Assembly: GCA_037576215.1 (NCBI GenBank) | Contig: JBANDB010000022.1 | Coordinates: 310,001 to 374,000 of the forward strand | Direction of reading: 5' to 3' | Origin: Armillaria gallica | Lineage: Eukaryota; Basidiomycota; Agaricomycetes; Agaricales; Physalacriaceae | Length of the DNA stretch: 64,000 nucleotides | Part shown: in pieces, positions 32,074 to 45,666 of the stretch | Layout: every line of letters begins with the position of its first letter | Numbering within the stretch: position 1 is the first letter of the stretch | Made by a program: the position numbers and the translations under genes | Notes under the pieces: model-generated | What the model was told of the DNA's origin: nothing | The model's database searches: none | Seen by the model: the letters and a program-made list of their open reading frames with translations, nothing else

Positions 32074-35000
32074 CAGCATAGCAATCCAGGAAGGCGGGGC
32101 GTGTTCTTTTAACCGTCTTCATGTTCCTTTCTGACGCTTTTCCAACCAGAGCATTCTATAAGATTGCTCGTGCCATATTTACACAGTTCCATACCGGACA
32201 TCCAGGCCGCCCTTTCAATACCATTGTATGCACCACCGGTGACAGACTGCCGACAATACTTGCGCCAACGTTAGCACCTGGCTCAGTCTGTTTACGACTC
32301 AATATAAATTCATTCTCCTGCACAGCCCATCTCCAGTCTATCTTTATCTTGAAAACGTGCCAAGACATCGCGGGCTCACTGTCGTGGTTCATTTTAATCT
32401 TTGTCCAGTAATATTACATACCAGCTTCCTGGTGCAACATGTGGTGCTGCTGGTTGGTTCCAATGGCACAGGAATGCTTCGAACATGACCTATATTCGTG
32501 CCTGTGGAGCTGCTTATTACCATGATGCTTGGCGCAGAGTGAGCTCTGACTTTTTTGTTAATGAAAATTCCTCTGATTTATCTGTTTGTAATGATTGGTC
32601 CACTTTAGCGACTATCTCCGGACTTCAGCTGCATACTGTACCTTCGCTTCTGCGTCTTCCGTACGCAGCTACGCGAAGGCGCACGACATCCAATTTCGAT
32701 GGACGGCGACGCTCTAACTGCTACCCATTGACCTTTTCCCTGAAGAGATGTACCCTGTACTTCTTACTTTCTGCCCTCAATCTATTCTAAGCGACCTCGG
32801 GAATCAATCTATTCGCGGGTCGTTCCTATTAACCGACCGGGCGATTGCTGGAGCGGTGGTCCAGTGAGCTATTTGTTTACTCTCGCGACGTATTTCTTAC
32901 TAACGTGCTTCCAGTTTACACGTCATAATGATGTTTATACCCTCGGCTAGGCAATATCACTCGAGAAGTCTTCTCCTTCCAAGGCTCGACCTGATCTCGG
33001 TCCCGCAAGACCGTACTGAGCCACTAGCTTTCCTCAGTTGAGCGTGCGTGAGGAACTGTCACCCAATTATGATGTATCATCCGCTCCTCGCATTCGCATT
33101 CCCTTCGCGCGAGAAGCCGTCCATCTTCTAACGCGGCTACCTACTCTTCTTCGCTCTCTTCTCATCCAAAGAATGAGTATGCCGGAAGCTTTCTTCTCTC
33201 CTAGTGAGACGGACCTCCTTTTACAGAATGTCCTTGAGTCCTCAATCCTTCGTACCTAGGTGCGCCGGCGGCGCGCAAGAAGATGGCTTCGCCTTTTGGT
33301 CGCTCTCGCTTGGACCGCACTCCAGCTCTGAGAGCCCGTCGTGTGAATTGTTTCACATGCCCTCTCGGCCACTTGATGCGCAGAATGCCGCTGATTGTTA
33401 TTCATCTCTCAGAGCTATTTCTAAATTGCTTGATCATTCACGTTGTCTTGCATCGCTGGCTGTGCGGCACGATAGTCATCGTCCATAATGATCCCCGGAA
33501 CCCTGTATATCACAAGATGGCTTTACTTGTTCATTATGGAACTGGAACTCCGTTGCTTCTATCAGTTCGATCCGCCAAGCCAACCTCCTGATCCGGATGG
33601 CGATGGTCGCGCCGTGCGGGGTGCTATTGAGCCTCGTGTTGCCGAAATTGTGGTTTTGGGGGGTGTTTTCTTCGTACACGCGGCTTGCTGCGACGGACTT
33701 CAGGAGGATAACGACGTTCGATGTTCTTCCTCAACATACGTCCGTCCCTGAGTCTGGTGGCCTTTAGGTGAGGACTCTTTCTCTCCGCTTGTCATGTCCT
33801 CGAACTCTGAAGCTCATGACCTCATTTCTTCAGGTTTTATGGCATACACCAAGTAATTTTAGGCCGGGAATCAATGGCCATGTATATTTCATCTTACATT
33901 CATTGAGCCCTGTGCGACTGATGCTCGTCGGCAATCAAGTGTGGATGGGCCTTGTGAATGAATATATGTGTAAATTTTTGCAAAGAGTTCGCTTTTTCTG
34001 CCATGATTACTCATACATCAGCCAAGGCGCGTCGATTATATTTTTCTGATATTCTGGGTACACGCAATTCTAGTGCTTCGGAGTCCGGACCGAATTTCCT
34101 TTCGAAAATACCTCTCTAGAAGCCGACCGTTCTCTCTAATTCAGGCTCTGTCAGAAGAGGAAAGGCTTGTGCCGCGTAGAAGCGGAGGCGACCGCAGGGA
34201 ATAACGGAAATGTGGCATTACATCGTTTACATCCTGCAGTCGTAACTTGCTTGTTCCGACCATCCTGACGCGTAATGATTGACTGATCACCTATGTAGTC
34301 GTTTGACCCCATCGTGTTCAGAGTTCTCGACGGTTTCGTGAAGAGTAAATCTAGAGCTTTCCCAAATACACCTCTATTTCGTGTCAAACAAACATGTGCC
34401 CCATCTATTTCAGTTTCGAGAGTTCCAGCTCCCGGTAATCTATCACCGCTATCAATTGTACCCCTTACACTTCTTTTCTGGGTGGCCGACGCTTGCAGCT
34501 ATCACGTACTGTGTACACCATCTGTACCTCGGCGCAGATGAGCGCAGGGTTCAACAAAGGAAATCAGACCAGACGAGCGTCGGGGGGTGTGCGCAAGGTT
34601 TCATCCCGATATATAGACTTCTTGTGCCTGGCTGGGTTGAGGGGACGAAAATAGAGGGTTGGATGATAATGCTAGTGTCCTTGCGTTTCTTGCCAGACGC
34701 GGCGCAGTACGAAAGTAACCTAGATACGACAATTGGCGGTGAGTCATTCTGACTCGATAGCAGTGCTTGTGCACATGTACTTTGCGCTGAGGCTGTATAC
34801 AGTGTGCTTGCCGAGTCTCGGGAATTTCATTCTTGGGGTTGTGCCTGGGATCGCCCACCCCGAGGGGTAGGCTTACACGCACACCAGATTTTCTATTCGG
34901 ACCGGTGGTTTTCGTTCTGCCAGTGGGGGATCTTTTCCCCTTCATTTAATCTCTCATTCAAGTTCAAGGATCATTGATGGCTCTCCGATGCATTCAATAG

Positions 35001-36266
35001 CGCGATTGCAACTTCACAGGGAGCAAGTCTACCGAAATTCAGCAGGGTCGCCGGGTTCTGTGTGTATTCGAGTCAGAGAAAGCATGACGACCCTGCTTGA
35101 AGATCGACATGCTTCGTCGGCATCCTCCTTCTCTTCACCGCCGATGCGTAAGAACACTGAACTCATTATTCACGATTTCAGGTCATGATTTCGTTTGGTC
35201 GGTCCCTCTTCCCCAGAGTCACCTATCTGACCGCGCAAATTCGGCTAGCCAATGATGTGTACTACATGCAGTGTAATGTTGTTGCCCTGATATCTCGGAT
35301 CGATATCAGGTACATGGTTTCATTCCTCGCATGGAGCTGGACCTCCTACAACTTGTTAACCGAGTTGCCGTCCACGCCTTGGTAACAGAGGGCACGGGGA
35401 AGTCTTTTCACGATTTCATATCATAGTATGGTGAGTCCACTCCGAGAGCATTTTTTATTGACGGTCCTAGCCTTTCGCCGAGGACTTCTCATCACTTTTT
35501 CCGCGATATTGCGGTTATCAGTACATTTTATTGAACTCAGCGGTCTGTAAAGTCTATGACCGTCGGCCGAGTTGCTAGTCCCGGTTATAGTCGAGTTTAG
35601 GGGACTCAGTAAAGCCACCGACCGATATCGGCAATGAAATACTTTATTAGTCGCGAACTGACAAGCTGAAGAATCGGAGGCGATGACATCTAGCCAAAGT
35701 AGTACTCTAATGACAAGTGGAATGTTACTTTGCTCTCTTCGTGCGCATTAAGCAAGTCCACAGCGTGGCATTCTCCCGAGGGCGCTGCCCGATAGAATGA
35801 TCGAGGCTTGGAAGATTGGCAATGCATGCCGGAGAGTGGCCGCCACTGACGGCATCACTACCCCCGAATCAATGATTCCGCGGCTTTGCGGCAAAACGTT
35901 AGGCAGGCTGAAATGAGAGAAGCCAACAGGACGATGACTAGAGGACGATTTGACGAGAAGATATTCAAGCCATGATAATTCTATAATTCGTTTGTATTCG
36001 TATCGCAGTTCTACAACATGGTTCTTGGACAAAACGGGGGAAGGGGGGGGAATGGAACGCATAATGGTCCACCGGGGATGATACAGAAGTAAAAGTACAT
36101 TGGGTCGTCAACAGACGTGAGTAACATTTTAAAGGGCATGTTGTAGGGTATAGATTTGATGAAATGGTATTGAGTTCGGGTGTCTGATGTTCAAGTCAGC
36201 TTAAGCAGACCTGGCGAGGAAAACGTCGACGTACCTGGGTATCGGTGCTTAACATGATTCCTCCAT
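32074..36266. other. Long stretch without a convincing gene
   Basis: Several frames of 60-130 codons exist on the plus strand (32401-32790, 33283-33591, 33488-33751, 34381-34752). None has a proper start, consistent splice sites or a recognisable domain. The frame at 32401 (beginning at a TTG) is compositionally protein-like (GWFQWHRNASNMTYIRACG) and could be an exon remnant. A run of eight G at about 36042-36049 is notable only as a homopolymer. Confidence 0.45.
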
Positions 36267-36927
36267 CTAATGATGGGCAGGTGACCGCTTCCGTGAAAAC
36301 ACCTTTCGAAGCCAACGGGGAGCCCATTTCTGGCTTCGACATGAGAAACTTGACGGAGAGCGCGTGAAGAATTGGTGATTGGTTCGTAAAGACATAAATG
36401 ATTCTGAAGTAAAGGTTAGACTAAACTCGGGGCGTTGAAAGTGTTGCTTACCATCGGCCTCGTTAGAGTCACTGAATCGGCTACCCCCACATTGCCCCCG
36501 TTCTGAGCAGGTATCTGGGAGAGGCCATTTGAGCTAAAGCGAAACGACAGCCGACGCAAGAAACTCACCATCTATGCTTGTGCATTGGCTCAATTTAGAC
36601 TTCTGATAGCTACCGGTGGAACGTTCGATGGTCTTTGGCCGACGAAAGCGAGGCGCCTCGCCTCCGTCTCGCATGAACAAAAAGCTCCTCTGGTCTTCCT
36701 CTCGGTTCTGATTCCAGAGAGTGAGGTCTGCTACGCACATGAGCACCAACCAAAACAACGCTTAATGACTACTCACTGTAGTAAGAACCGGTATGCATCG
36801 TTGAAGAGAATGGGTCTGATGTAGCATTGCCTGAGTTGTTCAAGGCTGGGACCTCCGTCCGGTATGGGTCGAAGTTAACGCGGAAGCTGGAGGGAGGAGC
36901 TCCTCCTGAGCGACGAGGACTAGGCAT
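36267..36927 (-). CDS. Small basic protein, unrecognised, four exons
   Basis: The minus-strand exons 36927-36777, 36727-36569, 36514-36452 and 36403-36267 splice in phase to 169 aa, with introns of 48-54 nt and standard GT-AG borders. The ATG follows a pyrimidine-rich leader. The N-terminal half (SSFRVNFDPYRTEVPALNNS, LTLWNQNREEDQRSFLFMRD, APRFRRPKTIERSTGSYQKS) is hydrophilic with aromatic spots. The C-terminal part is Ser/Arg-rich and ends KVFSRKRSPAHH. There is no signal peptide, transmembrane segment or known domain. Alternative frames of exons 3-4 also look protein-like, so the 3' half is less certain than exons 1-2. Confidence 0.5.
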
Positions 36928-39900
36928 TGTGAATGAGGTGGAAGGAAGAGGGTACGGCTCGACAAGTGATATATGACCAAAGTTTGTACAGTGAAATTCA
37001 ACGGTCATTAACGAAAAGCGTGCGCTGTTATATATTTTGCAGCATCAGGGAAGAAGGCAAGATCAATACAAATCGAGCAGATGCAGGGACGCGGAAGAAG
37101 ATCACGCACAATACAACGTGTTTTCTTCGATCAAAAGGGCATGAGCTCAAATCAGCCGAAGAGGCCGTAAAGAGGCTCTCACTTTTTGGCATTCGCTGTC
37201 GTCATAGCGAGATCCCGGCTGTCTGTGACACGATTGTGGTCGGCTGCGATTTCGGATGCGTCAATTATGATGCCCTGCGTGGAATGCATAGCTCATCCTT
37301 GGAGCCTTGAGCTGCCGATGCAAGCAGAGGCAGGACCATGTTTAAGACGTCAGAGTCACGGCAGAATAAAAATCGAACCCCAGATAGTTAGAAGGGGTGT
37401 ACGGCTGCGGTCGGATAAAGGCGATATTTTGACGTGAGTATTGGAGGGAGAAAGGCGGCGGTATACAATTGAAAGTAGTGGTTCAAATAGACCCTGACAA
37501 CTGCGAGAAGCGCCACTGGCACAAGTGGCGATGGCCGGTTGTCAAATAATTGCACCTGGTCTATCTGTGAGCGCAGAGTGAGAAAGACAACGGTCTGCGC
37601 TATGGGATGGAATTTTGGATTGGAACGCGGAATCGCGAAATCCAGCGAACATTCGTCGTCCGAAAGGCCAAGAGAGACATGAAGAGCAAATTTTACTCTC
37701 CAGGTGAGTTATATTTTCTGCTAGATTTCGGATTCAAGTCATAGGCAAGGTTCAGAAAGATTTTGCACGCTGTGAGTCGCAGGAGGCGTGGCGCTTGATG
37801 GCGCTCAGGTCAAAGGGCAAATTCCAGGAAAGGTAGTCCGGGCCGGATAGCATAGCGAAAAAAGTCTTTCCCACGTACAAAAACAGAACCGTTAAGGATG
37901 CATAGGGAAATTTGCGCGGAATCCATCGCCTAGGCCTACCGTATTCTCGTTATTCTCTGTCAATTCTCGGGCTTCGTACACTTCAAAGTTCGCCTTCAGC
38001 CTTTCGTTACGATCGTTCCGGCGGCTTCAAGTTCTTATCAAGGTGGGATGTTTCTACGGTAAACGCGCCCTCTGCCCATTGTCAATGCTGGCAGGTGCGA
38101 CTTTTTGCCTTCGCTCTCGTGAGTGACTACATAATCTGATCGTTTAGTGTTGCGCCACAATGATATGATATATCACAAACATACGATCTTACTTCCGCTC
38201 TACACTCCTGTAGAGGTTGTTTCGACTCAAATATCAGCTTTACCGTAATTTTAGTGGGGGATAAGTATTACAAGCGGTTTTCCAGGCACTGGGAGGTACC
38301 GGGTCATCGCATCGTCTGTGTATGCGACGGTGCTTTTATGTTCCTGTTACAGTGATTACGTTCCAAATTCAAGCGCACAGCAAATATCAAAAGTCCGAGC
38401 CCATTATACATACCGTTGAATGTCACTCTGAATCTGACGCCCACGTCTCATTATAGAATCTGTATCAAGTCTATATCAATTCCCAGAGCAATATACACAA
38501 TGGCCTTCAAGGTCGGGACGGACTCGGAAAGGCGATTGTCACGTAAGCCTTCCCATCACTTTTGTACATGGAATTGCTAGAATTTTTCTATCAGCGTTAA
38601 GAACGTCGCCCCCGGAAAGCTCCCTACTTCAGCTGAGGCTTCTGAATCCTAAGTGCTATTGATATGAATCACCTGATATGTTCATTTGTAGTGGGCACTG
38701 TATACTAGAAACTGACTGTATATCGCTACTGATATAGCGCGTTGAAATAGCGCAAGCACTCTTTCAATCGTCGTCTTCAGTTCATGCGGTATGCATATGC
38801 TCATATATAATTTTGAAATCGTCAGGCAATAAACTGGACTGAAGACCTGTGACTCAGTTGACTTTCTGGAATTCTGCCGCCGCTACTACGTTATGACGGA
38901 GACAATTGGGGTAGGAAGAGGACTATCGGTAGAGGATCTTCTCTGTCGTTCAAGGATACTCTATTCTCAATTCAAAGGGTTCAATCGTTAAGACGTAACC
39001 TTCTCCGCTTGTGTTCGAAACGGTACAATTACTCAAAACCGTTGGATTCGACGAAGATACATGGGTTCTTGCGGTCCACACCCTACAGTTCCTTATCTTG
39101 GGCTATTCTGCGCCTTTTCGTATGCCAGGTGCTATCGTCTCGAAGGGGCTACCTACGTCACGTTCAAGCAGATGGTCAGTGCTTTGGACCGTAACATCGA
39201 TATATTCGTGACAATTCAGAATATTCAGGATATCCCGTCATGATTAAGGGCATGTATTATCGGTAATTACAGGGAACGATCCGTGCTCCGAATCAGTGCC
39301 AAGTCAACGTACTTGAATATGAACAGCTGTCTATATTCGAAACCTGTCTCCCCGGTCTTTCGGCGGTGACGCCTTCCCGGGAATCAATCCTGTCACAGCA
39401 ATGAAACACTTTTCAATGAATGTAAGCAACCACAGAGGGTATGATCATATTCAAGCCATCCTGAACAGATGCTGACGAAACCAAGTACGGTGACCTTTCT
39501 ACTCCACCGAAATGCAGAGTGTGGGCGAGGAACAATCACGCCGAAATTCTCGGAATGACTCAAAGGTGGTGGTGGCGACGGCTTCCATCTCTATGGTGCC
39601 TCCGTGCATGTGAGTAGGCAGAGAGTCGCAAGAAGGGCATAGGGAAGATCCTCCGTAAGGATCACAACATGTCAAAACCACGCACCTAGTAATGACGAGA
39701 ACGCTCCATGAGCCGACGTATGGCAGAGAAGGGCTTCTCGTTGCATGAAAGGTATTGATACAAACAAATGTCTATAAAAGAATCAAATGAGTGTACAGCA
39801 CCATCGCGACAAGGTGCTACTACGTTATTAGTTCACGAGTAGCGAAGCCGTCAAGAGATTTATGCATTGGTGATCTCGAATATTCACCAAGGTCGAACAA

Positions 39901-42900
39901 AGTCAAAATTGTGTCCGGTCCGGTCCTCGCACGGTAAGTCACCGGTTTGGAGGTTTTGACATGGGGCGTCTCTGGAGGCCCGGTCCGCAATGAGAGGTAG
40001 CCTTGTACGTACTGGTGCCAAAGAAGAGATGTGAGTTCGAAAGTATTGACGACCTCAAGCGGGCGAAGCTTGGAACGAGACCGAGTCTTCAAATTCTCCT
40101 GGCCTTCGATCTTTTAGTATCTGTCTACCTAAAGCAGTGAATTAGGGCACCTCCAATCAGACAACGGAAGACAGACAAACTGGGCCAGATCCGAAAATCT
40201 CTGAAGGAACGGAGAGATGCAGATTTCGGTTGCGTCTCGCAAAGCAATAGATAATCGATGGTCGCCAACCGGATTGACAATGCGTGTTATGACTTGATTT
40301 TGTGTCGTCATTATGAATGTCGATCAACAGATGATTGACCGAGTACCGACTGCGATCCCAGATGTCGCACGTAGCATTTCTCACCGAAGTTGGAATCTGT
40401 GATGAGCGAGTTGATAAATAACCGCAGCACCGAAGACTCAAACGCCACCAACCTCATTTAATTGGAGCATAGCGCCTCTTTGCTGGCCGGAGTTGAATGA
40501 TAACGATGCGTGAAGGTCGTCTTCAAAGCCGGCTTGTAAAAATGAGAGCTGGAGAGCATCTTAGAGAATAAGCCAAGGCAAAACGTCGAAGGGAGATAAG
40601 GAGACCTCACTCACGTACTGACGTCCCTGACATTGGAACCGGATCAACAAGTCATATAAGTACTATGAGCGTAGGCTAGAGTCATCCGGGATCTCAGCTG
40701 GAGAGCGAGACTTCATACACTGCCAGGCAGAAATTAATGAACGCCATAAGATGCACATAGAGACACACGACGAATTTTCAAGAACCATCCATTACGAGAA
40801 ATGTGTGCCGCTTCTATAAGGGCGGGTCATTGACTATCATATGAGGTCAAATTGGAAGTGCGTCAATGTGTTATCCTGCTCCGAGTTGGATGTTGGTAAC
40901 GAAAATTCGAATATGTTCACGCCTTGTACTGGGACAAGTTGACGGGTGTGGGGGAGGCCATGTTAATGGTATCTCAAATGTAGGGACAGCGTTCAGGCCT
41001 AGTCTGCGTCAAAGAGTTGATTATTACCCTAAAACTTGAAGAGTGCGCCATGAGATTAATCGGATGATTTGTGGCTTTGGACACTCCACCGTCCTAGTGC
41101 ACTTGATGGTACGAAAGAAAGAAGTGGCGCGGGACGACCCTGAGAATTTCCTCATACAGTCGTAGTAGTCTATCGCTACGGCTAGATCAGCCCGTCAACT
41201 TTAGGACGACGATGAACACCGGCATTTATCTAACCTTGGAGTCGGGTCCGAGGCACAATGAAAGCTGGCAGAAGATGTTAGCACGAATACTCTTTTAATG
41301 CGCATAACACGGAACCCTCTGAAACTTCTCTCACCTCAAAAGTGCCAGACGCACGAAAGGTCAGTGGCAGGTCAATTTTCTCTCATCGACAACAGGTTCT
41401 TCGCCCAATTAATGTTGATACCCTCGGGCGGGGGCAGCTCACTATCAATCCTCATTGTCTCCGAGATCGATAGGCGCCACGGCAACCTAATGACATGCGT
41501 CTATCATCCAAGTGGCTTACCCCCGACTGATACAAGACGGTAGGGAGGGCTGTAAAGTCGATGGACGTATCGAATGGTTGGAATTATGGATGAATTTCCT
41601 GAAAACAGAGAATGTTCTATCCCGCTTGTGCATTCGAGCCTTCAGTGAACAAGGACCAAACAAGGACGCAGTACGCTCACTTGTGTACTGTGCGAGATCA
41701 CACGACGTACTGCTTCACCGGGAATCCACCGCGGGGAATGGAACGTTTCCACTAGGCTTAGATCTAGTGAGTGTCAGATAGGTTAGAGATGATGTGATGT
41801 CAAACGACCGGCTCACTTTCGGGTCTTATCGTTGCATCATTCCGAGTCGCGAGTTCAGTCCCTATCTACGACTAGCCGAAAAAACTTCAATTTTTGAGGG
41901 TTGTGGCACACGCGGAAGCTCTCTTCTGTGACTTTAAGGGTTGCGCCCGAGCAAATATAGAGTTGTCGCGCCGTCGCTGAACAGTGAGGTCAGACAGGGA
42001 TGTGCATTACGGAAGGGGGACTTCCAGGGAGCCGTAGGGCGTAGCTAGAAGCAACGCCTCGAGGGCACTGGCGAATTTTGGTTCGGTTTACGACATTTTC
42101 TGGCCGACCCCTCACGGCGAAGATTCTGGCGGCTGTAAGGAAAAGTCCCGTAAACGAGTCATTGAAGGCTGGTAAGCACAAGTTCTCCTGCAGCCCAAGT
42201 CACGTCTGGATGAATCAGAACCTGACAATTTAGGTACAAAGAAGTACAAGGAAAAAGACGTGGTCGACTTGGAAACCGATAGAACCTTGATAACGCCCAG
42301 TTCGATAAGCTTGACATCGTTACACTTGATCTCAATATAAAGAAATGCATTCCAGAGACAACGAAAAGACCATGCATGATCCTGGAAATGCAAGGGAAGC
42401 AACGAGCTCCAAGATCCAAGGCAGGAGACTATGTTATTCCGTTCAATTGCGAATTCCCTGAGTAATGATGAATTCAAGATAGTAGAGGATTTACGGAGGA
42501 GATACTGCTTTGCCGCTGTAGCATATGCTTCCGCAGGTCAGGAATCAACAAGGAATCAGGATCAAAAAAATGCAACTCGATCACGTGCCAGATGACATCA
42601 TAGTCCAGAATTTTCGAAATTCAGACCCTTGCCAGAAGGTCCTGCGTCCCTTTGAAAAGCTAAGTCATGCATCTGGATGCTAGGGCATATATTATGATTT
42701 ATTGCGAACATCATTGCTCACAGGAGAATCTGGTATCCTAACCGTGCGGCATGGTTCTTGTTCTGCCGCCTTTCTCGGGCTGACCCTCTTTTTGGTTACC
42801 GTCTAAAGCGCTGTAGATTCATTACCTAGTGACGGCATCGATGGAGGGACCGCGCGTACATGCTCATATCACGGCGAACTCCCGAGGGATTACGGTTGTA

Positions 42901-43835
42901 CTTGAGACCGTACGTTATCGTCACTGTTCGTTCTCGGCATCAGTGGAGCTGGCTTCTATTAGTTACTGGTTCCGTTGGTGAAAGAGTGGCGGGAAGGAAG
43001 CTGTAGCTCAAGTGCTGCGTTCGACTTGGGACATCACTCCCTCAGGGATTACCTTTTCTGCCGGTCTTGTTCGTTAATTTCCCTGATTGTCGACGGATGC
43101 TCCCCGGCCCACCTGGGTCTACTGTGTACGTGTGCGCAACTCTGTTTTATGTTCCAAACTGATGTTAAGCGAGCCCAGTAACATATGATGATATTTGGAA
43201 GAGGTCGCCTCTGGAGGGTAACGTCATTGGCCGAGAACTTCCTCGACTCGAACAAAAAGCATCATAGCCTCTCGATTCAAGTCTCCCTCCCGAGAGGCTT
43301 GAACCTAGTTTTCAACTTCTCAATTCATAAACGGGAATCAGCCTGATGAATAACTAAGTATCATTACTTGATTTATACCACAACATGACAAATAGTGCTT
43401 TTCAATCCACCGACGAATATCAGAAGATGGCAGCTTAGAATTTCGGCGGTGGTGTTGTTACGGTTCCTGTGGACCAGAAGGAAAGCGCTCAGAGGGCGCT
43501 CGTACGGACACAGGAGACGGGTATCACGAATCACGAGATTGAGGCAGTCCAGAATTCAAATTGTCCCTGCACAACGCATGGCTGCTTTGAAGTTGTAAAT
43601 ACAACTGAAGTCGTTTGCGATGTATTCTCCCGAATGCGAAATAGAATTGTGCGAAGAGATTCGAAGAAACCACGGTTCCACTGACGAAGTGTGTAAGTGT
43701 ACAATAGCAAAGGACAAACAGATTCATATGTATTATGAAAGCTTAGCACAGGGAAATTGTCCCCCCGAGAGCGGTGCTCTAGGGAGTCAGGGACAGCGAT
43801 GAGAAACAGGATAGTACTTCTAAATACGTGTACTA
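36928..43835. other. About 6.9 kb without a convincing gene
   Basis: Frames here are short and scattered on both strands. The most protein-like pieces are 39011-39240 plus (LLKTVGFDEDTWVLAVHTLQ) and 42112-42477 minus (YIEIKCNDVKLIELGVIKVL). Neither shows a start, splice structure or domain. A short inverted repeat, AGCCTCTCG/CGAGAGGCT (43267-43275/43292-43300), is present. I suspect eroded transposons or genes but can name none. Confidence 0.45.
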
Positions 43836-45605
43836 TTAAACAGAACGATGAAACTCGCACGTTAAACCCTCTTTAATCCAGCCACCAATATCATGAGCTT
43901 CATTGGTCATGTGCGAATACTCTTCAAGAAAATCGTAGTCGGTGTCTATCTTTACCGACTTCAGACGTGAGACTGGTCTTGAAGAACCTTCTTTGAGAAT
44001 CCACCGTGAATGAATCATATCAACCAGAAGACATACCCCCGCTTTTGCAACACCACTAAGATGGAGAATGCGCAGTCGCGGGACATTTATGCCACCGGAA
44101 GTGGGATGGAACATAAATGCTTTGACGACCTCGGTCGTAATGGTATCTTGATCCAACCCGGTAAGCTGGAAATCTTCCAGCGTACGGAGTGAGCAGATGA
44201 CATGGCATAGGTCCTCCATAGCAATGCCCTCGCCACAGAAATAGAGGACAGTGAGAGGAGGAGGGGAACGATCAATGAGACGGCGGATGGCAGCGAACGC
44301 GCCCTCATCGACGTAGTCAGTACTACTCTCTGGGCAGGCAACTCTTAGTTGCAGAAGTTCAGGCAATGTCAGCCTGTCCATGACCTGCCGAAGTGCAATC
44401 TGGCCGCCGTCATCGCAGTCGGACCGTAAGTCTAAAAGACGATACTCCCGGCGAAGGGAAGGATTTATCGCTCTGTTCGTAAACGGGTTCGGGGATGGTA
44501 AGCCACATTGTAAAATGCAATCCCGGAGGTGTATCATCCGTTCGAGGTTTGAAACATGCACAGATGTATCCGGGCCCGCGTGGCGATAGTACCAGCACCT
44601 GTAGTCGGTAACTTGTTCCCATGGAAGAGAAAAGCAATGGGTTGGATTGTTAACGTCCACAAACTCGAGTTCTCGTAGTTGGGGACAAAATGGGAACAAT
44701 TCTAAAGGTTCGTGGATAATGCCCGCGTCCGTAGAAAGGATGAAAAGAGTCTGTAAGGATGGGAGGGAAAGGCCGAGAGAAGGAATAGTTCTGAGCATTC
44801 TCGATGGAAGATATAATCGAAGATCTCGAATACTGTCGGAAAAGGAGTAAAGCATCATGATCAACTGAGGTGGCAGTTCGTCAAACATGGAAGTCGGGTC
44901 TGTGCAAGAAATGATGATGGACAATGGACGCTTGCCTGAGCGACTCAGTTGTTGACCGAGCCGCCGGACGTATCGGTGGGCGTTAGGACCAAAGTTCGAG
45001 TCGGTAATAAGAATGTTGATCGAAGTCCACAACTGAGGGGAGTCCAGAACCATGTCTTTCCATTTCCTGCATACGCCTTCGATAGCCCAGAGGGGGTTCT
45101 CTACGGCATGGAAATTCCAACGAAACCTAGGCATTGCACCAGGACGGACATCCGGCGTCCAGCTTGCACTCGGGAATGTCGGAAATTCGACGGTGTCATC
45201 AAATATGCGCGACCATATTTCGGGGGGAATAGACCGGATGGGGTTGAGAAGAGGTTTCCATTCCTGGATCTGCGCGTCAACCTGAAGTTGCTCTTTCTGC
45301 AAAGCAATGATTCTCTGCTTGCTCGAAGAGATACGTAGTTTGAGGTCCACGATGAGTCTTCTCAAAGAAGATTCTTCCTCATCCAGTTCCTTCCTCCGCC
45401 TTTGGCATGAGGACATGATACGCCTCAAGGCGTCTTCTTCGCCTTCGGATGGCGCTTTGTTGGATCTTTTCAAATGTGCGAGATCGACCATTGTGGGGGT
45501 ATCCACAATTGAATGAATCGATATATCGTGACTCAACGAAGTGATCTTGAAGTGGTTAGGGCAATCGCATCCCGTACATGGAAGGGATGAGGAGGGTAGA
45601 GCCAT
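43836..45605 (-). CDS. F-box protein with N-terminal coiled coil, paralogue 1
   Basis: This is an intronless coding region of 589 aa. The N terminus has a cysteine motif, CTGCDCPNHFK (residues 10-20). A coiled coil follows (about 58-112, EEESSLRRLIVDLKLRISSS), and then the F-box (about 121-165, NPIRSIPPEIWSRIFDD). This is the standard arrangement of the large Agaricomycete F-box family. The rest is LRR-like (LSLPSLQTLFILSTDAG, CPQLRELEFVDVN, TLEDFQLTGLDQD, VPRLRILHLSGVAKAG). It is inferred to be an SCF substrate receptor. A likely 5'-UTR intron (45666-45608, GTAAGT...CAG) ends two bases before the ATG. The paralogue at 55065-56831 has the same length, motifs and 5' intron. Confidence 0.85.
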   Translation of the reverse strand: MALPSSSLPCTGCDCPNHFKITSLSHDISIHSIVDTPTMVDLAHLKRSNKAPSEGEEDALRRIMSSCQRRRKELDEEESSLRRLIVDLKLRISSSKQRIIALQKEQLQVDAQIQEWKPLLNPIRSIPPEIWSRIFDDTVEFPTFPSASWTPDVRPGAMPRFRWNFHAVENPLWAIEGVCRKWKDMVLDSPQLWTSINILITDSNFGPNAHRYVRRLGQQLSRSGKRPLSIIISCTDPTSMFDELPPQLIMMLYSFSDSIRDLRLYLPSRMLRTIPSLGLSLPSLQTLFILSTDAGIIHEPLELFPFCPQLRELEFVDVNNPTHCFSLPWEQVTDYRCWYYRHAGPDTSVHVSNLERMIHLRDCILQCGLPSPNPFTNRAINPSLRREYRLLDLRSDCDDGGQIALRQVMDRLTLPELLQLRVACPESSTDYVDEGAFAAIRRLIDRSPPPLTVLYFCGEGIAMEDLCHVICSLRTLEDFQLTGLDQDTITTEVVKAFMFHPTSGGINVPRLRILHLSGVAKAGVCLLVDMIHSRWILKEGSSRPVSRLKSVKIDTDYDFLEEYSHMTNEAHDIGGWIKEGLTCEFHRSV

Positions 45606-45607
45606 AG

Positions 45608-45666
45608 CTGGAAGCAGGCCAGGATAAGACTAATTTTCGGACTCCGGAGGATAAGAAATCACTTAC
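45608..45666 (-). other. Likely 5'-UTR intron of F-box paralogue 1
   Basis: On the minus strand, GTAAGT starts at 45666 and TTCCAG ends at 45608, two bases upstream of the ATG. The F-box paralogue has an equivalent 60-nt intron (56896-56837), so the structure predates their duplication. Confidence 0.6.

Noticed and set aside
32401..32790. Plus-strand 129-codon frame with protein-like composition
   Set aside because: It begins at a TTG with no ATG, has no splice partner or domain, and sits in a stretch without other genes. It is mentioned only as a possible remnant.
43267..43300. AGCCTCTCG/CGAGAGGCT hairpin as a terminator or RNA gene
   Set aside because: No gene ends nearby and no RNA-gene features accompany it; short hairpins of this size occur by chance.
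44380..45338. Several plus-strand frames of 60-130 codons
   Set aside because: They are antisense shadows of the F-box gene at 43836-45605.
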